64,000 nt of DNA from an uncultured Lachnospiraceae bacterium (lineage in GTDB: Bacteria > Bacillota > Clostridia > Lachnospirales > Lachnospiraceae). Positions 52,507-61,399 of the stretch are shown here, in pieces (position 1 is the first letter of the stretch; each line of letters opens with the position of its first letter). The notes beneath the pieces are model-generated. The model did not search any database. It saw only the letters and a list, made by a program, of their open reading frames with translations, and had not been told where the DNA came from. The stretch lies in NCBI GenBank assembly GCA_934317845.1, contig CAKRES010000002.1:62001-126000 (forward strand). The letters are read 5' to 3'. The position numbers and the translations under genes are program-made.

Positions 52507-55500
52507 ATGCATTTAAATGGAAAAGATATTGAAAAACAATGTAATCGGAAGTGCCTGATTAACGGGAGAGCACTTTATGCGTCAAAAGCTGTGAATCATC
52601 TTTCGGTAAGTAATGATTATGGAGATGTGAAAGAATATATTGTGAGCCATGTGCCACAGGAGGAGCAGGAGGAAATCTGTGCACATTTGCCTGCGCAGGA
52701 AGATGCCTGCACTGTCTATACGGCAAAAGCTGAGGTGACCGGTTCGACCGGGCGGCAGTATCAGGTCTCTCTTTTGTTTGATGATGAGGCAGAGGATAAA
52801 TTTTTGTACCAGTCTTGTACCTGTGAAGGCTTTGAAGGGCATGATACTCCGTTTTGCCGCCATTTGGTTGCACTTGCACACAGTATTGTGATGCAGCAGA
52901 TCAAAGATCAGTTTGAGGAAAAACTGATGACGGCACGGGAGCTGATGAAAAAAGAAGAGGCGAAGCATCTGACATTTTCCTATCCGCAGCCATCTTTGAA
53001 CAGGCAGACCGGGCGTCCGAGCTCGGCGGTGGTAGGTCAGATGATCAAGAATTATTCCGGACAGGATGGCAGTTTGTGGATGCAGGCAGGGGAAGAAACG
53101 GTTGCTCCGGGAAGCGTGATCCTGATCCCGAATCTGGTGACAGGCTCCAAAGGGCAGCAGCGCGTAGAGTTTCGTATCGGTACAAGCAGATACAACTATG
53201 TGGTAAAAGATGTAGAAGAATTGATCTTAAATATACAACGTACAGAATATCACCGGTATGGCAATCGCTTGGAATTTTTGCATACCAGGGATGCCTTTGA
53301 TCCGGATAGTTTGTTTTATATAGACATGCTTCAGGATATTATGAGTATTTATCCGGATCCTTCTTATTATTTTTCTTATGCAGATCATGCGCGGTATATC
53401 AATCTTACAGAAGGGTACGTGGAACAGATCATCCTTCGTAATGTGGATGAGGGGATCCGCATCAATGGGGTACTTTGTTATGTAAAACAGAAAAATCCGG
53501 ATGTTACTCTTTCGATTGCGCACGAGGAGGAAGGTGCAACCTTTACCATACAGGATTACACGATCTTAAAGGGTGTGACAAAGACTTTTTTGGTGGAGGA
53601 AGAGAAGAAGACGGTATATGTAGTTTCGGATGGATTTGCCCAGGCAGTTGTTCCGTTTTTAGAACTGTTAAAGAAAAACTGGGATGTGGACTTTCGCAGT
53701 ATTTACCGAAAAAAGAAGGAGCAGCAGTGCTTCTTAAATGAACATGATTATACAGCTTTTTGTGGCTATGTACTTCGTAAGCTGGAAAAATATGTTACCG
53801 TTTCCCAGCAGGAAGTGGATGTTTTATCTTATATGCCGCCGCAGTGTCAGATAGAGATCTATCTGGATACTCCGATACAGGAACGCATCAGTCTGCGCCT
53901 GCTGGCATCCTATGATGGGCAGCAATATAATCTGGCAGATTGGTCTACGAAAGATCAGGGTACGTTTCGGGATTATCAGAAAGAACAGCAGGTCTATGCC
54001 TTGGCAAAGCATTATTTTCCAAAGCATGAACGAAAAGACGGCGAGGTATTTTTGTATTGTGATACGGAAGAAGAGATTTTCCTGTTAGTTACCGAGGGAC
54101 TTTCCCAGTTAAAGCAGTATGGGCAGATGTATGTGTCTGATACAATACGGCAGATACATGTGAAAAAAACACCGAAGGTGACAGCCGGGGTGATGATCAA
54201 AGGGGATCTGCTCTCCCTGCATGTGGATATTCCGGATATGGATAGCGGGGAAATGGAAGATATTTTAGAAGCATACCGGTTGAAAAAGCATTATTACCGC
54301 ATGAAAAATGGTGATTTTATGCAGCTTGACCAGTCGGGACTTTCCACGCTTGCAAAGGTTAGTGAAAGCCTTGCCGTCCATCCTTCGGACTGGAAAAATG
54401 GAGAAGTGAATCTTCCGCTTTACCGTGCCAACTATATTGATACGGTGTTTAAGGAGCGGGGAAAAAATATGAAAGTAGTCCGCTCAGCAGAATTTAAGTC
54501 TGTCATTCGTGATATGAATGAGATTGAAAACAGTGATTATGAATTACCGGAAGGAATTAAGGCAGAATTAAGAGGGTATCAGAAAACGGGTTACCGCTGG
54601 TTGTGTACGCTGACCCATTATGGGTTTGGCGGTGTGCTGGCAGATGATATGGGACTTGGAAAAACGCTGCAGGTGATTACGCTGTTACAGGCAAAGGTGG
54701 AGGATGACTCTTATGACCGCAGTCAAAATCAGGCATTGATCGTATGTCCTGCCTCGCTTCTTTACAACTGGGAGAGTGAGTGTAAAAAGTTTGCGCCGGA
54801 TCTTCGTACCAGAATTTTATCCGGTACATTAGCGGTAAGAAAGGAACTGCTTCATGATCTGTCGGATGTGGATGTGGTGATCACTTCTTATGATCTTTTA
54901 AAGCGTGACCTCAAGTTATATGAAGCGTTGTCATTTTCTTTTATGATACTAGATGAAGCACAATATATTAAAAATGCTTCCACCCAGGTTGCCAAAGCGG
55001 TCAAAAGCATCGTGGCAACACATCGGTTTGCGCTGACCGGAACGCCACTGGAGAACCGCCTTAGTGATCTTTGGAGCATTTTCGATTTTGTTATGAAAGG
55101 GTATTTGTACCGCTATGAACGGTTCCGTAACCAGCTGGAACAGCCGATCGTATCAGAACATGACGAGGAGGCGTTAAACCGTCTGAAGCAGATGGTAGCT
55201 CCTTTTATCCTGCGCCGGCGGAAAAAAGATGTATTAAAGGATCTTCCGGACAAGCTGGAGCAGAACATTTATACTTCCATGACCAAGGAGCAGGAAAAAT
55301 ATTACAAAGCACGTTTTCTGGCTTTGCGCAAGCAGCTGCTTAGTCAGTCGGAGCAGGAATTTAATAAGGATAAGATCAAGGTGCTTGCAGAGATTACCCG
55401 TCTGCGCCAGCTATGCTGTGATCCGGCATTGTTTGTGGAAGACTATCAGGGAGGCTCTGGAAAAGTAGATACATTCCTTGCTATGGCGGAGGAATTGACG

Positions 55501-55971
55501 GATAATAAGAGTAATCTGCTGGTATTTTCCCAGTTTGCCTCCATGCTTCAGATTTTGAAAGAACAATTGACGAAGCAGGGGATCCATACTCTGATGCTGA
55601 CAGGAAGAAATACCAAAGAGGAACGCCATCGGATGGTGGAAGAATTTCAAAATGGAGAAGCAACGGTATTTTTGATCAGTCTGAAAGCAGGAGGAACCGG
55701 ACTTAATCTGACTGCTGCGGATACGGTGATCCACTTTGATCCGTGGTGGAATGTAGCGGCACAGAATCAGGCGACAGATCGTGCGCACCGGATTGGACAG
55801 GACAAGGTTGTGACGGTGATCCAGCTGGTGATGAAAAATTCTATTGAAGAACGGATCCTGGAATTGCAGCAAATGAAAAAGGAATTGGTGGATCAGGTGG
55901 TAGAAGGAGAGGCAGTGGCAAGTGCAGCCTTGACGAAGGAAGAGATCCTGCGCCTGTTAGATGATTTTTAA
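52507..55971 (+). CDS. SWIM zinc finger-SNF2 family helicase
   Basis: A 1154-residue DNA translocase. The start is ATG 52507: an upstream in-frame ATG at 52459 lies on the likely -10 (TATAAT, 52465-52470) and so cannot be transcribed. A SWIM zinc finger (CTC...FCRH, about 103-122) is N-terminal. The C-terminal SNF2 motor has motif I DDMGLGKTLQ (about 712-721), motif II DEAQ (about 815), TGTP, FILRRRKKDVL and motif VI QATDRAHRIGQ (about 1087-1097). Bacterial SWIM-SNF2 proteins remodel nucleic-acid complexes, probably RNA polymerase or repair complexes. It is a single gene, followed by a weak hairpin (GAAAGGG/CCCTTTTC near 55990-56019) and a large palindrome. Confidence 0.95.
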   Translation: MHLNGKDIEKQCNRKCLINGRALYASKAVNHLSVSNDYGDVKEYIVSHVPQEEQEEICAHLPAQEDACTVYTAKAEVTGSTGRQYQVSLLFDDEAEDKFLYQSCTCEGFEGHDTPFCRHLVALAHSIVMQQIKDQFEEKLMTARELMKKEEAKHLTFSYPQPSLNRQTGRPSSAVVGQMIKNYSGQDGSLWMQAGEETVAPGSVILIPNLVTGSKGQQRVEFRIGTSRYNYVVKDVEELILNIQRTEYHRYGNRLEFLHTRDAFDPDSLFYIDMLQDIMSIYPDPSYYFSYADHARYINLTEGYVEQIILRNVDEGIRINGVLCYVKQKNPDVTLSIAHEEEGATFTIQDYTILKGVTKTFLVEEEKKTVYVVSDGFAQAVVPFLELLKKNWDVDFRSIYRKKKEQQCFLNEHDYTAFCGYVLRKLEKYVTVSQQEVDVLSYMPPQCQIEIYLDTPIQERISLRLLASYDGQQYNLADWSTKDQGTFRDYQKEQQVYALAKHYFPKHERKDGEVFLYCDTEEEIFLLVTEGLSQLKQYGQMYVSDTIRQIHVKKTPKVTAGVMIKGDLLSLHVDIPDMDSGEMEDILEAYRLKKHYYRMKNGDFMQLDQSGLSTLAKVSESLAVHPSDWKNGEVNLPLYRANYIDTVFKERGKNMKVVRSAEFKSVIRDMNEIENSDYELPEGIKAELRGYQKTGYRWLCTLTHYGFGGVLADDMGLGKTLQVITLLQAKVEDDSYDRSQNQALIVCPASLLYNWESECKKFAPDLRTRILSGTLAVRKELLHDLSDVDVVITSYDLLKRDLKLYEALSFSFMILDEAQYIKNASTQVAKAVKSIVATHRFALTGTPLENRLSDLWSIFDFVMKGYLYRYERFRNQLEQPIVSEHDEEALNRLKQMVAPFILRRRKKDVLKDLPDKLEQNIYTSMTKEQEKYYKARFLALRKQLLSQSEQEFNKDKIKVLAEITRLRQLCCDPALFVEDYQGGSGKVDTFLAMAEELTDNKSNLLVFSQFASMLQILKEQLTKQGIHTLMLTGRNTKEERHRMVEEFQNGEATVFLISLKAGGTGLNLTAADTVIHFDPWWNVAAQNQATDRAHRIGQDKVVTVIQLVMKNSIEERILELQQMKKELVDQVVEGEAVASAALTKEEILRLLDDF

Positions 55972-56018
55972 GTGATCAGCTTCTTACATGAAAGGGATCT
56001 ATTTTAACGCCCCCTTTT

Positions 56019-56148
56019 CGTGAGGTGTGTTATTTTTCATGGCACGCTTGCGCTTTCGTTGCATGACGCAGCGGTGCATAAGGTTCCATAATACGGAACC
56101 TAAGCACCGGCGCATGCAAATAAGCCAGAAAAATAACACATCCTCACG
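56019..56148. repeat. 130-bp nested imperfect palindrome, intergenic
   Basis: It lies in the 385-bp gap between the SNF2 and DUF3783 genes. Outer arms 56019-56043 and 56124-56148 match except for about three positions; further in, TTGCATG/CATGCAA and GGTGC/GCACC pair; the apex is AGGTTCC-ATAATAC-GGAACCT (56081-56101). The rest of the gap (56149-56356) has a short hairpin (TGGCA/TGCCA near 56191) and no gene I can support. It could be a MITE-like element, a structured RNA or a large terminator. Confidence 0.75.
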
Positions 56149-56356
56149 CGGGGCGGCATATATAATGCGGTATTCATATTATAAAGAGAATGGCATAAGG
56201 ACGTTTTGCCAAATGCAGGTAAGAAGTGATGAGTTATAGAAGATTGTAATAATTTGCATTGCAAAGAGAGAGGCAGAGATGTGTCGTGAGGCTTCAGCAA
56301 GCAGTGGTGAGTTTTTGAGTAAGTTTTGTTAATTTATATATTGGAAAGGAGATCGT

Positions 56357-56740
56357 ATGGCTGCAGAAAGAATTTTAGTGTATCATGTGGAAGAACAGAA
56401 GTTAAAGAAGCTCGTTTATCTGATGGCAGTGCGTCTGAAAATGAAGTGCAAGATCGTAGAGTATAAGGATTACAATAAAACGATCGATCAGCTGCTTCAC
56501 GGTGGAGGCGAGGAACTTGCCGATTATGACGGAGAAGATATGAAGGAACCTATGCTTGTCATGGAGGGGATCAGTGGACGGCGTATGGATGAATTGCTCC
56601 GTACGTTAAAAACCGGAGGAATTGGAACGATCGACTTAAAAGCAGTGGTAACACCGCACAATGTAAACTGGGATTCCATGACGCTTTACCGGGAGTTGGA
56701 AAGCGAGCATGCCAAGCTTCACGGACAGAAGGAGTCATAG
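56357..56740 (+). CDS. DUF3783 domain protein
   Basis: A 127-residue soluble protein with GGAAAGGAG before the ATG. It resembles the DUF3783 family: ERILVYHVEEQKLKKL at the start, a central acidic stretch and LLRTLKTGGIGTIDLKAVVTPHNVNWD at the end, where conserved residues of the family lie. Function is unknown. Its stop overlaps nothing, but the ArsR gene begins 26 bp later, so the two probably share a transcript. Confidence 0.7.
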   Translation: MAAERILVYHVEEQKLKKLVYLMAVRLKMKCKIVEYKDYNKTIDQLLHGGGEELADYDGEDMKEPMLVMEGISGRRMDELLRTLKTGGIGTIDLKAVVTPHNVNWDSMTLYRELESEHAKLHGQKES

Positions 56741-56766
56741 TGGGAGAAGCGAAAGAAGGAGAAAGT

Positions 56767-57111
56767 ATGGAAAAGGAAGAGTTAAAGTATGCAGATCCGG
56801 AAGTGGTCAGCTCACTGCGGGATCAGATGGAGGACGAAGAAGAGTTATATGATCTGGCGGATCTGTTCAAGGTATTTGGAGATTCTACCCGGATCAAGAT
56901 CCTATTTGTATTATATGAAGGGGAAATGTGTGTCTATGATATTGCGCAGACGCTTGATATGACACAAAGCTCCATTTCCCATCAGCTTCGCGTGTTAAAG
57001 CAGAACCGTCTTGTGAAATTCAGAAAAGAAGGAAAGATTGTATTTTACAGTCTGGCAGATGAGCATGTTTTTTCGATCATTGAGCAGGGCTTAGAGCATG
57101 TGAGGGAGTAA
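56767..57111 (+). CDS. ArsR/SmtB-family metal-sensing repressor
   Basis: A 114-residue winged-helix repressor. I chose ATG 56767 (AAGAAGGAG 5 bp upstream). FKVFGDSTRIKILFVL is the family entry helix, MTQSSISHQLRVLKQNRLV the recognition helix, and VFYSLAD the wing. In the C-terminal helix D-E-H is followed by ten residues and H (DEH...EH, then VRE): D-x-H-x10-H-x2-E, the alpha-5 Zn/Co site of SmtB and CzrA with a final Glu in place of His. The alpha-3 position has only one Cys (EMCVYD), so a CadC-like Cys site is unlikely. It probably represses the P1B ATPase gene 1.35 kb downstream and the operon at 46535 (inference from operators). Confidence 0.9.
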   Translation: MEKEELKYADPEVVSSLRDQMEDEEELYDLADLFKVFGDSTRIKILFVLYEGEMCVYDIAQTLDMTQSSISHQLRVLKQNRLVKFRKEGKIVFYSLADEHVFSIIEQGLEHVRE

Positions 57112-57190
57112 AAGCATTGCGAAACTGTCCGTATAATGGTAGGATAAAAGAGTAGAGGAAAATTTTGCATGTAGAAAAGGAGAGAAGGGT

Positions 57191-58231
57191 ATGAATAAGA
57201 AAATGAAAGCTACCGTGATCGTGCTGGTTGTAGCACTGTTAGCAGGACTGTTTGCCATTCCGCCGAAGGTACAGGCAGACGAGGATCTGATCACGATCAA
57301 TCAAAAAGTAACGTATCGTATGACTGAGGCACGCAAAATGCTTGAACTGATGAACGATGCCAGAAGAGAAGCAAACCATGAGAATTTAGATGGTATATCC
57401 AACCGATGTGATCTGACATTGGATCGTAGTCTGGAAGACACAGCCAAGATAAGAGCTGCCGAAATTACGATTTCTTTTTCGCATACGCGTCTGGACGGAA
57501 GCAGGTGCTTTACGGCATTTACACCACAGGGAAATTGTGCAGAAAATATTGCGATGGGCAATGCTACCGCAGAAAAAACTCATATGCAGTTTTATAATGA
57601 GCGGGAGAATTATATGACGCAAAATGGGAAAGTGACCGGGCATTATACGAATATGATCGATCCAAGACTTAGTACGGTCGGTATCGCCTGTGCGCAGTCG
57701 AACAGCAGCCGCTGGAGATATTACTGGGTTGTTGATTTTGGCAGCAAGAGTTCCGGAGGAGAGCTGGAGCCGGAGACCGGACAGGTAGAAACGGTTGCTC
57801 TTAAGGCATCGAAAAGTTATTTGGCAAGTCAGAATATTGATGTGACGAAATATAATACATCTCCATATGCCGGAACAACGACGGAAGCAGCAACAACGAC
57901 GCAGGCGGCGAAGCCGGCAGATATATATAAAATGCTTCTCGGTCGTCCGTCCATCTCTGTAAAAGCGAAGGCAAAGAAGAAGCTGGAAGTAAAGGTCAAG
58001 GACATTTCCACGCTTGCAACCGGATATCAGGTACGGATTTCATTAAACAAGAATATGAAATCGGCGAAGACAAAAAAGGTGAAGAAAATATCTACCAAAA
58101 AAGTGATATTTAAAGGCTTGAAAAAGAACAAACGCTATTATGTGCAGATGCGTGCTTATATGAAGTACGATGGCAGTAAGGCAATATATGGCGACTGGTC
58201 AAAGAAAAAATCTGTTAAGATCAAAAAATAG
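57191..58231 (+). CDS. Secreted CAP-domain (SCP-like) protein
   Basis: A 346-residue secreted protein: signal peptide (MNKKMKATVIVLVVALLAGL...VQA), CAP domain about 45-185 (MLELMNDARREANHENL, CDLTLDRSLEDTAKIRAAEI, SHTRLDGSRC, CAENIAMG, GHYTNMIDPRLSTVGIACA), a Thr/Ala-rich linker (TTTEAATTTQAAK), and a C-terminal fibronectin-III-like basic domain (TGYQVRISLNKNMKSAKTKKV). Conserved CAP histidines (SHTR, GHYTN) and glutamate (AENI) are kept. Bacterial CAP proteins are extracellular, with varied roles. It sits between the ArsR gene and the metal ATPase and is closed by the terminator at 58261. Confidence 0.9.
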   Translation: MNKKMKATVIVLVVALLAGLFAIPPKVQADEDLITINQKVTYRMTEARKMLELMNDARREANHENLDGISNRCDLTLDRSLEDTAKIRAAEITISFSHTRLDGSRCFTAFTPQGNCAENIAMGNATAEKTHMQFYNERENYMTQNGKVTGHYTNMIDPRLSTVGIACAQSNSSRWRYYWVVDFGSKSSGGELEPETGQVETVALKASKSYLASQNIDVTKYNTSPYAGTTTEAATTTQAAKPADIYKMLLGRPSISVKAKAKKKLEVKVKDISTLATGYQVRISLNKNMKSAKTKKVKKISTKKVIFKGLKKNKRYYVQMRAYMKYDGSKAIYGDWSKKKSVKIKK

Positions 58232-58260
58232 ATCTCAAGTACAGAAGGATGAAAGAAAAT

Positions 58261-58313
58261 AACCTCTGAAGCAGACAAGTTACAGGGATAGCTGTCTGTT
58301 TCAGGGGTTTTTT
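58261..58313 (+). terminator. Rho-independent terminator after CAP-domain gene
   Basis: AACCTCTGAAGCAGACA (58261-58277) pairs with TGTCTGTTTCAGGGGTT (58293-58309) with few mismatches, followed by T-residues. Confidence 0.85.
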
Positions 58314-58343
58314 ATTTCATCGTATAAAAATGTTCTTTTTGGC

Positions 58344-58402
58344 TTGACAATGGCAGAAAAAGTGATATGATTAAATTAACATATGAACAAATGCTCATAT
58401 GT
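58344..58402 (+). promoter_or_regulatory. SigA promoter with ArsR-type operator for the P1B ATPase
   Basis: TTGACA (58344-58349), 16-bp spacer, TATGAT (58366-58371), then ACATATGA-N8-TCATATGT (58379-58402), a perfect 8-bp inverted repeat over the expected transcription start. Within it ATATGAACAAATGCTCATAT differs from the operator at 46400 only at one base, a C for a T. Confidence 0.85.
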
Positions 58403-58463
58403 AGAATAATGAAGAAAAACATAGTATAATATAGACGGGATAGACGGGAAAGGAGTTTTCTTT

Positions 58464-61016
58464 ATGAGAAAGGTATATACGATTGAAGGTTTGGATTGTG
58501 CCAACTGTGCCGCCAAGCTGGAACATAAGATGAATGAGCTGGAAGGTGTACAGGAAGCCATTCTGACATTTGCAACGGAGCAGCTTCGGATTGAAGCGGA
58601 TGATCCGGATGTGCTGCTTCCAAAGTTACAGCAGATTGCAGATGAGATGGAGGAAGGGGTTGTGATCAAACCTCTTGTACGTGGCAAGAAGAAGCCGCAC
58701 GACCACGATCATGAGCAGCATCATCACCATCATCACGATGGGGAAGCGTGCCACTGTGGGGAGGAGCACGATCACGACCACGACCATGAGCATCATCATC
58801 ACCATCATCATGATGGGGAAGCGTGCCACTGTGGGGAGGACCATGACCACGGCCACGAACATCAAGAACATCACTACCACGGAAATGCCCCGCAGGTGGT
58901 ATATACGATCGAAGGTCTGGATTGCGCGAACTGTGCTGCCAAACTGGAACGTAAAATGAATGAACTTCCGGAGGTTGAGGATGTTGTCCTGACATTTGCA
59001 ACAAAGCAGCTTCGCGTTGCAGCAAAAGATCCGGATGCTGTACTTCCTCTATTGCAGAAGGTTGCAGATGAGATGGAAGAGGGTGTGACGATCCAAAAGA
59101 GAGAAGGAAAGAAATCATCAGGGGCTTCTGAGGGCAAAGGCTCCAAGCTGTCAGACAACGCCAGGGAAGCGATCAAGCTGGGGATCGGAATTGCCTTGTT
59201 TTTTGTTGCACTTGCCCTGGATAAGCTTCATGTGAATGAATATGCAGCTCTTGCTGTCTATATTTTAGCATACGTTGTGCTCGGTGGTGAAGTCATCCTG
59301 ACCGCACTGAAGAACATGACGAAAGGAAAGGTATTTGATGAGAATTTCTTAATGAGCATTGCAACCATTGGTGCATTTATAACCGGAGAATATCCGGAGG
59401 CCGTTGGTGTTATGCTGTTTTATCAGATCGGTGAGCTGTTTGAGGAGATTGCAGTAAGCAGGAGCCGTCAGCAGATCATGGAAGCTGCCGATATGCGTCC
59501 GGAGGTAGTAAACCTTGTAAATGCTGATGGCAGTATCAAAGAAATTGATGCAGAGGATGCCAAAGCTGATGATGTGATCGTAGTCCGTCCGGGTGACCGT
59601 ATCCCATTGGATGGTATCGTCGTAGAAGGAGAGAGCCGTATTGATACTTCTCCGGTAACAGGAGAGCCGGTACCGGTATCCGTAAAAGCAGGCAGCGAAT
59701 TATTATCCGGTTGTGTAAATGAGAGCGGGTTGTTAAAGGTACGAGTTGCCAAAGAACTTTCCGAATCTATGGTAACAAGAATTTTAGATTCTGTGGAAAA
59801 TGCAGCGGCAAGCAAGCCAAAGATTGATCGTTTCATTACCCGTTTTGCAAGAATCTACACTCCATTTGTGGTAATCCTTGCAGCACTTACCGCGATCATC
59901 CCGTCCCTGCTCACAGGCAACTGGGAGCATTGGATCTATACAGCACTGACCTTCCTGGTCATCAGCTGTCCATGTGCGCTGGTATTGAGTGTCCCACTGG
60001 CGTTCTTTGCAGGAATTGGTGCGGGTTCCAAGCAGGGTATTTTGTTTAAAGGCGGCGTTTCATTAGAAGCAATGAATGACATCAAAGCAGTTGTCATGGA
60101 TAAGACCGGAACGATCACCAAGGGTGACTTTAATGTACAGAAATGTCATGCGGTAGCCGGAGCGGATGAGGGAGCGTTGGTTCAGCTGGCAGCAGCGTGT
60201 GAGAGTGCTTCTACACATCCGATTGCACAGAGCATTGTAGCTTATGCAGCGCAGCAGAAGGCTGATGAGAAGAAGGAAGCAACAAGCATTGAAGAAATTG
60301 CCGGACGAGGCGTGAAGGCGACATTTGCAGATGGCGAAGCCTTATGTGGAAACCGGGCATTACTGGCACAGTACGGGGTAGAGCTTTCCGTATATGATAA
60401 GGACAAAGCAAAAGAGACGATGGCCGGAAGTGAAGTACTTCTTGCATGGAACAAGCAATACGTGGGATATTTGGTCATTGCAGATACCTTAAAGCCGGAA
60501 TCCAGGGATGCGATCCGGATCATGAACAAGAAGGGACTTACTACAGCCATGCTTACCGGAGATGCGAAAGAGACGGCAGAGGCGATCGCAAAAGAGACCG
60601 GTATTCACAAAGTGTATGCAAAATGTATGCCGGATGATAAGGTAAATCATTTGGCAGAGCTTCGTAAGGAGTGTGGTGGTGTCATGTTTATCGGAGATGG
60701 GATCAACGATGCTCCTGTCCTTGCCGGCGCCGATGTCGGTGCTGCCATGGGAAGTGGAGCCGATGCAGCGATCGAGGCAGCCGATGTTGTGTTTATGAAC
60801 TCTTCTTTAATGTCCGTACCGGAGGCGTTGCGAATTGCCAAAAAGGCATGTGCCGTTTCCAAACAGAACGTGATCTTTGCCTTAGCAGTCAAGGCGGCAG
60901 TCATGGTACTTGGTTTGTGTGGAATTGCCTCCATGTGGATGGCAGTATTTGCAGACAGTGGTGTGGCAATGCTCTGTGTCTTAAATTCCGTTCGGGTGCT
61001 GCGGGTAAAAAAATAG
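58464..61016 (+). CDS. P1B-type heavy-metal ATPase (Zn/Cd/Pb-type) with His-rich repeats
   Basis: An 850-residue exporter. Two HMA domains (about 1-68 and 148-215) each carry the metal site GLDCANCAAKLE. Between them lies a His-rich stretch (about 75-145) with two near-identical HHHHHHDGEACHCGE units. The ATPase core has TGEPV, the membrane metal site CPCAL, the phosphorylation motif DKTGT, HP (STHPIAQ) and GDGINDAPVLAGADVG. CPC with the ArsR alpha-5 sensor suggests Zn, Cd or Pb export; copper is less likely. AAAGGAG lies 8 bp before the ATG. The ArsR operator in its promoter implies metal induction. No clear terminator follows. Confidence 0.93.
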   Translation: MRKVYTIEGLDCANCAAKLEHKMNELEGVQEAILTFATEQLRIEADDPDVLLPKLQQIADEMEEGVVIKPLVRGKKKPHDHDHEQHHHHHHDGEACHCGEEHDHDHDHEHHHHHHHDGEACHCGEDHDHGHEHQEHHYHGNAPQVVYTIEGLDCANCAAKLERKMNELPEVEDVVLTFATKQLRVAAKDPDAVLPLLQKVADEMEEGVTIQKREGKKSSGASEGKGSKLSDNAREAIKLGIGIALFFVALALDKLHVNEYAALAVYILAYVVLGGEVILTALKNMTKGKVFDENFLMSIATIGAFITGEYPEAVGVMLFYQIGELFEEIAVSRSRQQIMEAADMRPEVVNLVNADGSIKEIDAEDAKADDVIVVRPGDRIPLDGIVVEGESRIDTSPVTGEPVPVSVKAGSELLSGCVNESGLLKVRVAKELSESMVTRILDSVENAAASKPKIDRFITRFARIYTPFVVILAALTAIIPSLLTGNWEHWIYTALTFLVISCPCALVLSVPLAFFAGIGAGSKQGILFKGGVSLEAMNDIKAVVMDKTGTITKGDFNVQKCHAVAGADEGALVQLAAACESASTHPIAQSIVAYAAQQKADEKKEATSIEEIAGRGVKATFADGEALCGNRALLAQYGVELSVYDKDKAKETMAGSEVLLAWNKQYVGYLVIADTLKPESRDAIRIMNKKGLTTAMLTGDAKETAEAIAKETGIHKVYAKCMPDDKVNHLAELRKECGGVMFIGDGINDAPVLAGADVGAAMGSGADAAIEAADVVFMNSSLMSVPEALRIAKKACAVSKQNVIFALAVKAAVMVLGLCGIASMWMAVFADSGVAMLCVLNSVRVLRVKK

Positions 61017-61044
61017 AAATTGTACTAAAATAAATACAATCGTA

Positions 61045-61073
61045 TTGACAAGAAAATGATTCTATGCTACCAT
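61045..61073 (+). promoter_or_regulatory. Candidate promoter of ilvB leader
   Basis: TTGACA (61045-61050), 17 bp, TACCAT (61068-61073) with an extended TG two bases upstream. An ATTGTA/TACAAT inverted repeat (61019-61040) lies just before it. Confidence 0.5.
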
Positions 61074-61089
61074 TTAGCTATCTAAGACA

Positions 61090-61374
61090 TCGACAAATGC
61101 TATGACAAGGAGGAGTACATACCTCATGGATGGTACAGAGAGAAGGCGGTTGGTGAAAGCCTTTCAGACAGTGGTATGGAAGTAGCCTTTGAGCAGTGAA
61201 TGGAACGAAAGTATTTTCAAGTAGAGTTCACCGGAGCGTCCCACCGTTAGCAGGGAGACAGTATTAATGGCAGAAAGCCGGCGTACTGGCAGAGTGCAGG
61301 ATTTTCCTGAAGTTAGGTGGTAACGCGGAGATGATTCGTCCTAAGTTGAACATGTTTCAGCTTAGGACTTTTTT
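61090..61374 (+). ncRNA. T-box riboswitch leader of ilvB, probable valine specifier
   Basis: It fills the 383-bp gap before ilvB. Stem I: AGTA (61114-61117) precedes CATACC (61118-61123), which pairs with GGTATG (61173-61178); then GAA-GTA-G places the specifier GTA (61182-61184), a valine codon. Below the loop CAAGG pairs with CCTTTG. The T-box sequence AGGTGGTAACGCGG (61315-61328) can pair with the uncharged tRNA acceptor end. The terminator is GTCCTAAG (61338-61345) with CTTAGGAC (61361-61368) and a T-run. Uncharged tRNA-Val should favour readthrough into the acetolactate synthase genes. Confidence 0.88.
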
Positions 61375-61399
61375 ATGCGAGTATAAGGAGGATATAACG

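Noticed and set aside
56027..56239. Small protein in the palindrome
   Set aside because: The reading frame overlaps the inverted repeat, lacks a good ribosome site and has atypical composition, so I treat it as chance.
61331..61399. Longer IlvB N-terminus
   Set aside because: An earlier start would be within the T-box terminator; the ATG at 61400 has a strong AAGGAGG.
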